Shown: positions 1 to 5,876, numbered from the stretch's first letter. The stretch: 6,049 nucleotides of DNA from an uncultured Lewinella sp. (GCA_938021455.1 CALIGP010000126.1:1-6049), one strand, 5' to 3'. Notes: generated by a model not told the origin, from the sequence alone. Made by a program: numbers and translations.

Positions 1-257
1 TCGGTCGGGGAGTATGTGGAACAGTTGCCGCGAGTGGTGTTACCAAAATAGTAGACGATGCTCACGCTCTGAAACAAGGGACGGAGCACATCGCCTGCGA
101 TCCCAACAGCCGCTCAGAAATAGTCCTGCCCGTTCACCGAAAGGATGGATCCCTACTGGGTGTCTTCGATGTAGACAGCACGCTAAAGGCTTCCTTTGAT
201 CAGGTTGATCAGGAAGAGCTGGAGCAACTGCTGATAGCCGTTTTTACCAAGGCATAA
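1..257 (+). CDS. msrC: Free methionine-(R)-sulfoxide reductase (fRMsr, GAF domain), C-terminal part; 5' end outside window
   Basis: This frame is open from the window edge (first whole codon at 3) to a TAA at 255-257 and gives 84 residues. It ends a GAF-fold enzyme that reduces free methionine-R-sulfoxide in the cytoplasm, normally recycled by thioredoxin. Two family hallmarks are visible: GRGVCGT at the very start and HIACDPNSRSEIVLP about 28 residues later, followed by GSLLGVFDVDS. By comparison with E. coli YebR/MsrC, the Cys of GRGVCG corresponds to Cys94 and the Cys of HIACD to Cys118, the catalytic cysteine. The third conserved cysteine (Cys84 in E. coli) would lie just before the window, so its presence cannot be confirmed. 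The C-terminus ends shortly after the last helix (EELEQLLIAVF), as is usual for the family. The gene converges on the rhodanese gene and has its own terminator. Identification is firm; only the N-terminal half is missing. Confidence 0.92.
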   Translation, partial: GRGVCGTVAASGVTKIVDDAHALKQGTEHIACDPNSRSEIVLPVHRKDGSLLGVFDVDSTLKASFDQVDQEELEQLLIAVFTKA

Positions 258-290
258 TGATGGTGTTCTATCGAAATATACCAGTGTACT

Positions 291-310
291 AGCACTAAAG
301 TGCTTTTTTT
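291..310 (+). terminator. Intrinsic terminator of the methionine sulfoxide reductase gene
   Basis: A short stem AGCAC/GTGCT (291-295 with 300-304, loop TAAA) runs directly into seven T residues (304-310). It lies 34 bases after the TAA stop. The stem is only five base pairs, so it may be inefficient alone. Its T-tract doubles as the outer end of the long inverted repeat that follows. Confidence 0.65.
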
Positions 311-410
311 GACACAAAGAAGCACAAAGGCACAGAGATCCCAGAGAGACCGTTTATTATCGGAAAGACTCTCTGTGAACTTTGTGCCTTTGTGGCCTTT
401 GTGTCAAAAA
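304..410. repeat. Long imperfect inverted repeat between convergent genes (GACACAAAG-type arms)
   Basis: The left arm (306-337) reads TTTTTGACACAAAG then AGCACAAAGGCACAGAG. The right arm (371-410), reverse-complemented, reads TTTTTGACACAAAG then GCCACAAAGGCACAAAG and ends in CACAGAG. The outer 14 bases match perfectly and the arms share a CACAAAGGCAC core. The right arm carries roughly eight extra bases, an additional partial CACAAAG-like unit. Each arm is itself a degenerate tandem of a CACAAAG(G) unit. The 33-base centre (338-370) is unpaired. The element fills the space between the two converging 3' ends and its arms begin exactly at the T-tracts of the two flanking terminators. It probably works as a bidirectional terminator or transcript-end stabiliser, which is an inference. 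Confidence 0.8.
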
Positions 411-422
411 GCGCGTAGCGCC
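406..422 (-). terminator. Probable intrinsic terminator of the rhodanese gene
   Basis: On the minus strand the rhodanese stop codon (426-424) is followed after two bases by GCGC-TAC-GCGC (421-411) and then TTTTT (410-406). G·U and A-U pairs can extend the stem on the outside. The stem starts almost at the stop codon, so a terminating ribosome could interfere with it. The T-tract is the outer end of the right arm of the long inverted repeat. Confidence 0.5.
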
Positions 423-423
423 T

Positions 424-717
424 CTATCCTTGGTAAGCCAACATGCCTCCTTCCAAATTACGAACGTTGGTAAAGCCCGACTGCTGTAATAGGTGTTGGG
501 CCATGCCGGAGCGTTTGCCAGAGCGGCAGTAGACGATGATCTCGTCATCCTTGTGGTTGGCCAGTTTATCAAAAGAGGCCGTGAGTACGCCGAGGGGAAT
601 ATGAATGCCACCGACGTTGAATTCGGCGCGTTCGTAGTCTTCGCGTACGTCGAGTAATACATAATCTTTCTTGCCGTCGGCTTCGCGTTGCTTGAGTTCC
701 TGGATAGTTGCGTCCAT
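424..717 (-). CDS. Single-domain rhodanese-like sulfurtransferase
   Basis: Encodes 97 residues from the ATG at 717-715 to TAG at 426-424. It is a stand-alone cytoplasmic rhodanese domain of the GlpE/PspE size class; such proteins carry sulfane sulfur as a cysteine persulfide, but the physiological partner cannot be told from sequence. The domain runs end to end: YVLLDVREDYERAEF (the CH2A-like LDVRE motif, residues about 19-33), GGIHIPLG, then the active-site loop VYCRSGKRS with the catalytic cysteine at residue 64, and the closing VRNLEGGMLAYQG. The CRSGKRS loop is intact, so an active enzyme is expected. The frame also opens at a GTG (744-742) nine codons upstream. The ATG is preferred because it starts right before the first helix and the extra residues (FPPQTTKL) look like untranslated sequence. 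No Shine-Dalgarno is seen at either start. It lies 45 bp behind the secreted-protein gene on the same strand, so co-transcription is possible. Confidence 0.9.
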   Translation of the reverse strand: MDATIQELKQREADGKKDYVLLDVREDYERAEFNVGGIHIPLGVLTASFDKLANHKDDEIIVYCRSGKRSGMAQHLLQQSGFTNVRNLEGGMLAYQG

Positions 718-762
718 CAATTTTGTTGTTTGTGGGGGAAACACCCCGTTGGCTAAAATGGA

Positions 763-3261
763 TTAACGGCGAACGATTTTATGGTGGCTCCAACGGTTTC
801 CGTCACTGGCTTCCAGCAGGTAAATGCCGGCGGGCAGGTCGCCAAGCTCGAGCCGGTCAACGTTTGAAACTTCTCGAAGGAGAGCACCGCTGAAGGAGAA
901 AAGTCGGTAGCGGAGCGTTTGAGTAGCGGAGAGTTGGTGGCGCGAACGCAGGTGCAAGGTTCCGTTCGTTGGGTTCGGGAAGACATCGACCAGGGCTTCT
1001 GCCTGCGTTGGAGCTGACGTGCTGGTCTGGAAACCAGCGAAGCCAGCCAGGAGTGGCCGGAGCATAATGGCACCCGTAGTGGTGCCACCCAGGCGTTCAA
1101 AGCCGTTGCCTACGTTAAACCATTGTAGGTCTTCAGGGGTAGTGTTTCGATCAAAACCCACGCCGATGGACCGGCTGGCACTCTGCTGTTCCCAGCCCAC
1201 CCAGAAAGCTCCGGTTGCCAGGTCAATGGGTGCATCGAAGGTATAGGTCGTGTAGCCCTGCAAGCTGTCGAGATGAAAATCTTCAGCGTACAGGATGGGG
1301 AAGTCTTCGCTGTAGAGCAGATCCGTCGGCATCGTGTCTCCTGAATAGACGACGAGACGAATGTCCTGGTTACCCAGTCCTCCCAGCCCGCGTGGGATGC
1401 GAACCTGAATACCCGTCAGCTGATCCTCCACAAAGGCATTGTATTGTTGCAAGATGGTGGTGCCGGACTGTACTTCGAGGGTTACTTCGGCCGTGCCGTC
1501 ATCGTAGGCCATGTACTCGCCAAAACAGGTAGTGATGGTAGAAGTATTGTTATCCGTGATACCTGGGTCATAGGCGCCTGAGGTCTCTCCGTTGTTGTTG
1601 AAAAGGTATACCGTCTCCAGTTTGTGGGTCAGGTTTTCGTCGGCAACGGTCAGCAGGTATCCAACAATGTCGGTATACACCTTGCCTAGTTTTGAAAAGA
1701 GTATGGTTCGATCGAGCCGCTGGCCGGGAGCAAACTCATTGTCTCCGGAGCCCCCCGTTCCGAAGGCTGATGGAAGCAGTGGGCTAGCTGCCTCGGTAAT
1801 GGGGTCATTGCTGCCGCCCTGAACGCGCAGTCTTGATAGGCCATTGTCTACGGTAATGTCATCCGTAGCTCCAACGCTAAGATTTTCCAGCACCAGAGTG
1901 ATGGAATCACGAAAGAGGCTCTCTCCCCCTGCCTGAAGATGACGAATCGGGATAGCCGTGTAGGGCTCCGTCAGGTAGAAAGCTTCCGCCTGTAGGGCAA
2001 GGTCACGTGGTGGGTTCTGCTCTGCGTCCAGCCGGACATAATCCAGATGCCACATGTCAACGGCACCCACTTCGCTACTCTTATTGGCGAAGCGAAACTG
2101 GAAGCCATTGTAGAGCATTTCGTCGGGAATCGTCAGGGTGTACGACTCAAACGGGAGGGGAACGTTGTTACCCAAAGTGATGGAGACGCCTTCCACCCGC
2201 AGGGCGGTTGACCAGTCGCCCTCCGCCGTAAGGAACTGCACTAGGAAGCTGTCTTGCCGTTCCGGTCGGTTGCCCAGCCCCCGGGGCTGTAGCTGAAAGT
2301 GAAGGTTAGCGCCGAACTGCCCCGCCATATTAATGGGCGTAGAGGTCAGGTAATCGCGCGGAACGGGTGTACTGTTGCCGCTAACGTATGGCTTACCGTC
2401 GAAGTCAACGGCGTCAAAAGTGGCGACTCCAATGGAGGGAGGGCCAACGGCGAAGTTGCGGTTGATCAGTACGTCTTCGTTCTGCCACAGGTTGGTGGCG
2501 GGGCGGAAGTCGTTGTAGCTGAAGTCATCGAAGAAAGGCAGGTCAACGGCCTCCCGATCAATGGTGAAGGTGGCGCGGTAAACGTCACAAAGGCCGAAGG
2601 CCGTACAAATGGTAACACAAACAGCGTCTTCGCCACCAGCACGGGCGGCTACGTAGCGGAAGTCGTTGCCGCGTTCCATCCCTTCCAGAAAGGCGGCGCG
2701 TTGCTCGCGGCCGTTGTAATCAGGAGCACAGGTTTCGATTGTTCGGCAAACGGCCTCAGAAGGAAGCATCTCCCGTGGAACACCCACTTCTAGGACTCCG
2801 CCGGGCAGAACGGTTCTGTTGCCCAGGTCGATGGTTCTGCTTTCGCGGCGGACAAGAATTTGGAGGGTAACGATCGGTGCGCACTCGCCAGCAGGATTAC
2901 AGGCGGTAAAACTTAGCTCATCTAGGCCTTCCTCTGCACCTGCGTCCGCGCCGTATGTAAGTGTATCATTGGCAAAAGTGGCCGTGCCGTTGTTGGCTTC
3001 GGCGCATCCGTCACAACTGTAGGTTACTCCGGGGCCGAGACCAATGGTATCGAGATCTAGTTTGATGGTTCGGCTTTCTCCTGCCTCGAATAACTCGTAG
3101 GTATCAAGGCCAAAATCACCACAATCAACTTTAGGCGTTACGGGTAAAGGGAGGCTATTGTCGGGGAAGTCGTAGCCCGAAAGCGGGACGAACTGCTGGG
3201 CAAAAAGAGGAGCAAAACCCAGCCCGAAGAAGAGGGCCGGTAAGAGTAGTCGTACGTTCAT
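763..3261 (-). CDS. Secreted T9SS-substrate protein with type A C-terminal sorting domain; function unknown
   Basis: Encodes 832 residues from ATG 3261-3259 to TAA 765-763. Residues 1-22 form a Sec signal peptide (MNVRLLLPALFF then GLGFAPLFAQ, cleavage likely after AQ). Residues 45-235 look like two Ig/cadherin-like beta modules holding ten cysteines (47, 83, 86, 121, 127, 172, 178, 215, 219, 225), an even number suited to disulfides. Residues 240-412 resemble a MAM/jelly-roll-like module, from LPFFDDFSYNDF and PPSIGVATFDAVDFDG to WHLDYVRLD. Residues 413-570 are another beta-rich stretch. A second jelly-roll-like block runs from about 579 (CFGEYMAYDDGTAEV) to about 745 (GAFWVGWEQQ). The end (757-832: VDVFPNPTNGTLHLRS, DLPAGIYLLEASDG, HKIVRR) is a classic type A T9SS sorting domain, which directs export across the outer membrane and removal or anchoring at the cell surface. 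No catalytic motif is recognised. Proteins of this layout are common uncharacterised exoproteins in Saprospiria-like genomes. Start choice is fixed by the signal peptide; no Shine-Dalgarno is present. Domain limits are by eye. Confidence 0.93.
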   Translation of the reverse strand: MNVRLLLPALFFGLGFAPLFAQQFVPLSGYDFPDNSLPLPVTPKVDCGDFGLDTYELFEAGESRTIKLDLDTIGLGPGVTYSCDGCAEANNGTATFANDTLTYGADAGAEEGLDELSFTACNPAGECAPIVTLQILVRRESRTIDLGNRTVLPGGVLEVGVPREMLPSEAVCRTIETCAPDYNGREQRAAFLEGMERGNDFRYVAARAGGEDAVCVTICTAFGLCDVYRATFTIDREAVDLPFFDDFSYNDFRPATNLWQNEDVLINRNFAVGPPSIGVATFDAVDFDGKPYVSGNSTPVPRDYLTSTPINMAGQFGANLHFQLQPRGLGNRPERQDSFLVQFLTAEGDWSTALRVEGVSITLGNNVPLPFESYTLTIPDEMLYNGFQFRFANKSSEVGAVDMWHLDYVRLDAEQNPPRDLALQAEAFYLTEPYTAIPIRHLQAGGESLFRDSITLVLENLSVGATDDITVDNGLSRLRVQGGSNDPITEAASPLLPSAFGTGGSGDNEFAPGQRLDRTILFSKLGKVYTDIVGYLLTVADENLTHKLETVYLFNNNGETSGAYDPGITDNNTSTITTCFGEYMAYDDGTAEVTLEVQSGTTILQQYNAFVEDQLTGIQVRIPRGLGGLGNQDIRLVVYSGDTMPTDLLYSEDFPILYAEDFHLDSLQGYTTYTFDAPIDLATGAFWVGWEQQSASRSIGVGFDRNTTPEDLQWFNVGNGFERLGGTTTGAIMLRPLLAGFAGFQTSTSAPTQAEALVDVFPNPTNGTLHLRSRHQLSATQTLRYRLFSFSGALLREVSNVDRLELGDLPAGIYLLEASDGNRWSHHKIVRR

Positions 3262-3408
3262 TATTTCACTTGGTATAGCGCCTGCCGGAGAATGGCCTCA
3301 CACGCAAGCCCTTAAACAACGCAGGAACCCACGCTTTGGTGCGTATTAGGAGATCATAGTCTTGAATGGAAGCGGAGGATTTCTTTGGCATCTCTATTGC
3401 CTGACCAT

Positions 3409-3438
3409 CTACCGTCTACAATACTACCGTCTACTTTT
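3409..3438. repeat. Two-copy 15-bp direct repeat just after clpX
   Basis: CTACCGTCTAC occurs at 3409-3419 and again at 3424-3434, each followed by a four-base A/T spacer (15-bp period), ending one base before the clpX stop codon. In the clpX transcript it reads GTAGACGGTAG twice, starting right after the stop. The remainder of the 177-bp spacer (3262-3408) shows only a weak GGCA/TGCC stem (3387-3401). I see no convincing intrinsic terminator for clpX and no clear TTTG/TAnnTTTG-type promoter for the downstream secreted-protein gene, though one must exist unless they are co-transcribed. Confidence 0.75.
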
Positions 3439-4716
3439 TTACGCTGCGATTTTCAACATCTCCAACATGCCGCCTTCGAGCTTGGCCTTTGCGTAGGCTT
3501 TGTCAATGGTGAAGTGCTTGACTTCTTTCAGGTCAGGCATTTCGTACATCGCGTCCGTCATCACGGCTTCGCAGATAGAGCGTAGCCCACGGGCACCGAG
3601 TTCGTATTCCAGGGCGGTAGCCGCCAAGTATTCAATCACGTCTTCGGAGAAAGTAAGGTTAATCCCTTCCAGCCGGAAGAGGTGCTGGTACTGCCGCAGT
3701 AGACTGTTGTGCGGCTCCACGAGGATACGCTTCATGGCGTCCAGGTCGAGCGGCTTGAGGTAAGTAACCACGGGCAAGCGGCCGATCAATTCGGGGATCA
3801 TCCCGAAGCGCCGAACGTCTTTATGCGTGACGTACTGCAGGAGATCTTCTTCTTCGATCCGTTTCTGGTCGTTGCTGCCAAAGCCAATGACTTTGCTGTT
3901 CATCCGCCGGGCAATGACCCGCTCGATGCCATCAAAAGCACCACCACAGATGAAGAGGATATTTTCCGTGTTGAGTTTCACGAGTTTTTGCTCGGGGTGC
4001 TTGCGGCCGCCCTGTGGAGGTACCATTACGTCGGTACCTTCCAGCATTTTGAGCATGGCTTGTTGTACGCCCTCTCCGCTCACGTCGCGGGTAATACTGG
4101 GGTTGTCACTCTTGCGCGCCACTTTGTCCATCTCATCGATATAGACAATGCCGCGTTCCGCAGCGGCTACATCGTAGTCGCAGACCTGTAACAAGCGGCT
4201 CAGGATGCTTTCTACGTCTTCGCCTACGTAACCTGCCTGGGTAAATACCGTGGCGTCAACGATGGCGAAGGGTACGTCGAGAAATTTGGCAATCGTCTTG
4301 GCCAACAGGGTTTTTCCTGTGCCCGTACGGCCCACCAGCAATAGGTTGCTTTTTTCAATTTGCACCTCATCCTCGCTGGTAGGTGGGTGGCTGAGGCGCT
4401 TGTAGTGGTTATATACCGCTACGGAGATGATTCTCTTCGCCTTATCCTGACCGATAACGTACCGGTCCAGGTGTTCTTTGATGTTGCGAGGGGTAACGCC
4501 TTTGGGGAGGCTGAACTCTTTTGGCTGCTGCTGTTCCTCAATAGGTTCAGACTCGGGGCGGACACCACCGTAGAGCTCTTCTTCTACAATCTCCTGAGCC
4601 TGTTCAACACAGACTTCGCAGATGTGGGAATTCAGGCCAGCAACGAGTACCAGGGCTTCGCTTTTTCCGCGGCCGCAGAAGGCACAGTATACGTCTTGTC
4701 GTTTGCCTCGCATCAT
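3439..4716 (-). CDS. clpX: ATP-dependent Clp protease ATP-binding subunit ClpX
   Basis: Encodes 425 residues, full length for the family. ClpX is the hexameric AAA+ unfoldase that recognises tagged substrates and threads them into ClpP. The N-terminal zinc-binding domain has the four cysteines C11, C14, C33 and C36 (CAFC...CEVC). The AAA+ core shows Walker A GRTGTGKT (129-136), pore-1 loop GYVG (162-165), Walker B VYIDEMDK (191-198), pore-2 region DVSGEGVQQAML (211-222), the RKH loop (238-240), the IGF ClpP-docking loop (277-279), the arginine finger in GRLPV (R313) and sensor 2 GARGLR (374-379). All functional elements are present. The second Walker A residue is Arg, where Pro or Glu is more usual. 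The start is the first of two adjacent ATGs (4716-4714, 4713-4711); the second would lose only one residue. No Shine-Dalgarno precedes it. It lies 119 bp downstream of clpP on the same strand, behind a long hairpin. Confidence 0.98.
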   Translation of the reverse strand: MMRGKRQDVYCAFCGRGKSEALVLVAGLNSHICEVCVEQAQEIVEEELYGGVRPESEPIEEQQQPKEFSLPKGVTPRNIKEHLDRYVIGQDKAKRIISVAVYNHYKRLSHPPTSEDEVQIEKSNLLLVGRTGTGKTLLAKTIAKFLDVPFAIVDATVFTQAGYVGEDVESILSRLLQVCDYDVAAAERGIVYIDEMDKVARKSDNPSITRDVSGEGVQQAMLKMLEGTDVMVPPQGGRKHPEQKLVKLNTENILFICGGAFDGIERVIARRMNSKVIGFGSNDQKRIEEEDLLQYVTHKDVRRFGMIPELIGRLPVVTYLKPLDLDAMKRILVEPHNSLLRQYQHLFRLEGINLTFSEDVIEYLAATALEYELGARGLRSICEAVMTDAMYEMPDLKEVKHFTIDKAYAKAKLEGGMLEMLKIAA

Positions 4717-4723
4717 AGTTTTA

Positions 4724-4787
4724 TAGTCAAGTAGTCAGATAGTCAAAGAGTCAGATAGTCGAAGAGTCAAGTAGTTAGACAGTCAAG
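4724..4787. repeat. Eight tandem copies of a degenerate 8-bp unit (TAGTCAGA-like) upstream of clpX
   Basis: Eight consecutive octamers run without a break: TAGTCAAG, TAGTCAGA, TAGTCAAA, GAGTCAGA, TAGTCGAA, GAGTCAAG, TAGTTAGA, CAGTCAAG. The consensus is (T/G)AGTCA(A/G)(A/G). The array occupies most of the clpP-clpX spacer and ends seven bases before the clpX start codon. Units 4-8 form the left arm of the hairpin described separately; units 1-3 are left unpaired. Confidence 0.92.
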
Positions 4788-4837
4788 CCGTTCTTGTGAC
4801 GGACTGTTTGACTACTTGACTCTTCGACTGCCTGACT
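4749..4837. repeat. Long intercistronic hairpin between clpP and clpX
   Basis: Left arm 4749-4784 and right arm 4802-4837 are reverse complements with four mismatches, all transitions, so part of them can form G·U pairs in RNA. The core is a perfect 19-bp stem (4757-4775 with 4811-4829; AGTCGAAGAGTCAAGTAGT). The right arm is five 8-bp units in the opposite orientation. The loop is about 17 bases, with a possible extra CCG/CGG pairing. The base of the stem overlaps the clpP stop codon (4838-4836). There is no T-tract after it on the minus strand, so it is not a standard terminator. It may protect the clpP mRNA 3' end, serve as a processing site or limit read-through into clpX; all of these are inferences. 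Confidence 0.9.
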
Positions 4838-5561
4838 ATTTCTTCCGGTTTAGAACTTCATCCACGAGGCCATAGGCTACGGCTTCGGGAGCAGTCATCC
4901 AGTTGTCGCGGTCGCTGTCTTTCTCGATTGCTTCAAAGGTCTGTCCGGTATGGTTGGCTAATATAGTATAGAGTTCGTCGCGCAACTGAGAGATGAGGCG
5001 GTAATTGATCTCCATGTCGGAGAATTGACCTTGCATGCCACCGCTCGGCTGGTGAATCATAACACGGGCGTGGGGGAGAATGGAACGCTTACCTTTCTCT
5101 CCAGCGGCGAGCAGGACAGAGCCCATGGAGGCCGCCAGACCCGTACAGATCGTTGCCACATCGGGCGTTACGTACTGCATGGTGTCGTACATGCCCATGC
5201 CAGCAATCACGCTACCACCGGGGCTGTTGATAAACATTTGTACGTCTCGCTTAGGGTCAACAGATTCGAGGAACAACAACTGTGCCTGAACAACATTAGC
5301 GACGTAATCAGAAACGGCTACGCCCATGAAGATGATGCGGTCCATCATCAGTCGGCTGAAGACATCAAGGGCGGCAATATTCATCTGCCGCTCTTCAATT
5401 ACATTAGGGGAGAAGCCGGTAACCTGTGGTGGAGCCATGCCACCGATAGTCTGTGCGTACTTCTCAAGGTGCATCGTACTCATACCCATGTGACGGGTGG
5501 CGTACTTCATAAATTCATCCTGCGGGATCATATGAGTTTTCTTGAAGGGTTTCACGATCAT
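4836..5561 (-). CDS. clpP: ATP-dependent Clp protease proteolytic subunit ClpP
   Basis: Encodes 241 residues. ClpP is the serine peptidase that forms the tetradecameric degradation chamber and works with ClpX. The catalytic triad is visible: Ser145 in GLAASMGSVLL, His170 in VMIHQPSGG, and Asp219 in DSDRDNWMTAPEA. The spacings 145-170-219 equal the E. coli 111-136-185 pattern. Other hallmarks are INSPGGSVIAGMGMYDTMQ (residues 111-129) and the VIEERQMN segment (54-61) typical of Bacteroidota ClpP, with SRLMMDRIIFMG at 69-80. The N-terminus is about 30 residues longer than in E. coli ClpP (207 residues), which probably includes a propeptide. The true start may be ATG 5531-5529 (residue 11, MIPQDEFMKYATRHMG), because related proteins tend to begin near this DEF.KYATKH segment; the longer start is kept because the frame has an ATG there and no Shine-Dalgarno decides. 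It lies between trigger factor and clpX, the usual order. Confidence 0.97.
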   Translation of the reverse strand: MIVKPFKKTHMIPQDEFMKYATRHMGMSTMHLEKYAQTIGGMAPPQVTGFSPNVIEERQMNIAALDVFSRLMMDRIIFMGVAVSDYVANVVQAQLLFLESVDPKRDVQMFINSPGGSVIAGMGMYDTMQYVTPDVATICTGLAASMGSVLLAAGEKGKRSILPHARVMIHQPSGGMQGQFSDMEINYRLISQLRDELYTILANHTGQTFEAIEKDSDRDNWMTAPEAVAYGLVDEVLNRKK

Positions 5562-5606
5562 AAAGTGACCGTCTCACCGTAAACGCACGAAGGGGGGATG
5601 AGTTGA

Positions 5607-5639
5607 GGTCTTTGGTCTTTTGGTCCTTTAGTTCGTTTG
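5607..5639 (+). repeat. Left arm of a spacer-spanning inverted repeat (GGTCTTTTGG type)
   Basis: Pyrimidine/G-rich tract made of GGTCTTTGGTCTTTTGGTCC followed by TTTAGTTCGTTT. It matches the reverse complement of 5888-5919 at about 28 of 33 aligned positions, with one gap in each arm. A further partial unit, GTCTTTTGGT, follows at 5639-5648. The two arms are 248 bp apart. Confidence 0.75.
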
Positions 5640-5736
5640 TCTTTTGGTGCTGCCACACATTGGAGGCGACATCAGGCTACGATGTAATTGCAGTAATTCT
5701 GTTGACAACGTGTCTGAAGCGCGTAGAGATACTCAA

Positions 5737-5810
5737 GCGAATTACGGGCTAAATCTTTGGAAACTTAGCCCTTTGGTGCGCACCGTAAGGGTGTTTAGTC
5801 CGTAACTCGC
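5737..5810. other. Palindromic, potentially two-state structured segment upstream of clpP
   Basis: Arms 5737-5753 and 5794-5810 are reverse complements at 15 of 17 positions (GCGAATTACGGGCTAAA). Between them lies a perfect 10-bp palindrome GGTGCGCACC (5775-5784) flanked by CCCTT (5769-5773) and AAGGG (5787-5791). A competing stem GGGCTAA/TTAGCCC (5746-5752 with 5765-5771) uses bases from both of those stems, so the two folds exclude each other. It could be a structured RNA in the clpP leader or a DNA palindrome such as a dispersed element or protein site. I do not recognise a known riboswitch or RNA family. Confidence 0.6.
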
Positions 5811-5838
5811 GATCATACATTGAGCTCCCCCGATACAT

Positions 5839-5876
5839 ATTTGATTCGCCTATCACGCCTATCACGCCTATCAAAT
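5839..5876. repeat. Three perfect 9-bp repeats (CGCCTATCA) inside an inverted repeat
   Basis: CGCCTATCA is repeated head to tail at 5847-5855, 5856-5864 and 5865-5873. The block is enclosed by ATTTGAT (5839-5845) and ATCAAAT (5870-5876), so the repeats would sit in the loop of a 7-bp stem, the last unit overlapping the right arm. On the minus strand the unit reads TGATAGGCG. It could be a set of binding sites or a slippage-prone microsatellite. Confidence 0.85.

Noticed and set aside
14..199. 61-codon ATG-started frame at the left edge
   Set aside because: It overlaps the sulfoxide reductase in another frame; the reductase frame carries the GRGVCG and HIACD motifs, while this one has none.
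2299..2793. 164-codon open frame on the + strand inside the secreted-protein gene
   Set aside because: It is fully antisense to a gene with signal peptide, domains and sorting tail. Its translation is a low-complexity run of V, G, N and A with no recognisable motif.
3387..3401. GGCA/TGCC stem as a clpX terminator
   Set aside because: Only four base pairs with a seven-base loop and no T-tract on the clpX transcript.
4724..4837. Possible CRISPR array because of regular repeats
   Set aside because: The units are 8 bp, contiguous and degenerate, without spacers, and reverse orientation half-way; no cas gene is nearby.
5025..5582. 185-codon open frame on the + strand opposite clpP
   Set aside because: It mirrors the conserved clpP coding frame; the translation has many His and Thr residues and resembles no family. 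Similar frames opposite clpX (3709-4191, 4360-4734) were rejected for the same reason.
5751..5760. TAAATCTTTG as a Bacteroidota -7 promoter element
   Set aside because: Spacing inside the motif is two bases too long, it faces away from clpP, and there is no matching -33 element.
5737..5810. Possible tRNA, because the segment is 74 bases with complementary ends
   Set aside because: No TTCRA T-loop or D-arm pattern on either strand, and the internal pairing is a hairpin or palindrome rather than a cloverleaf.
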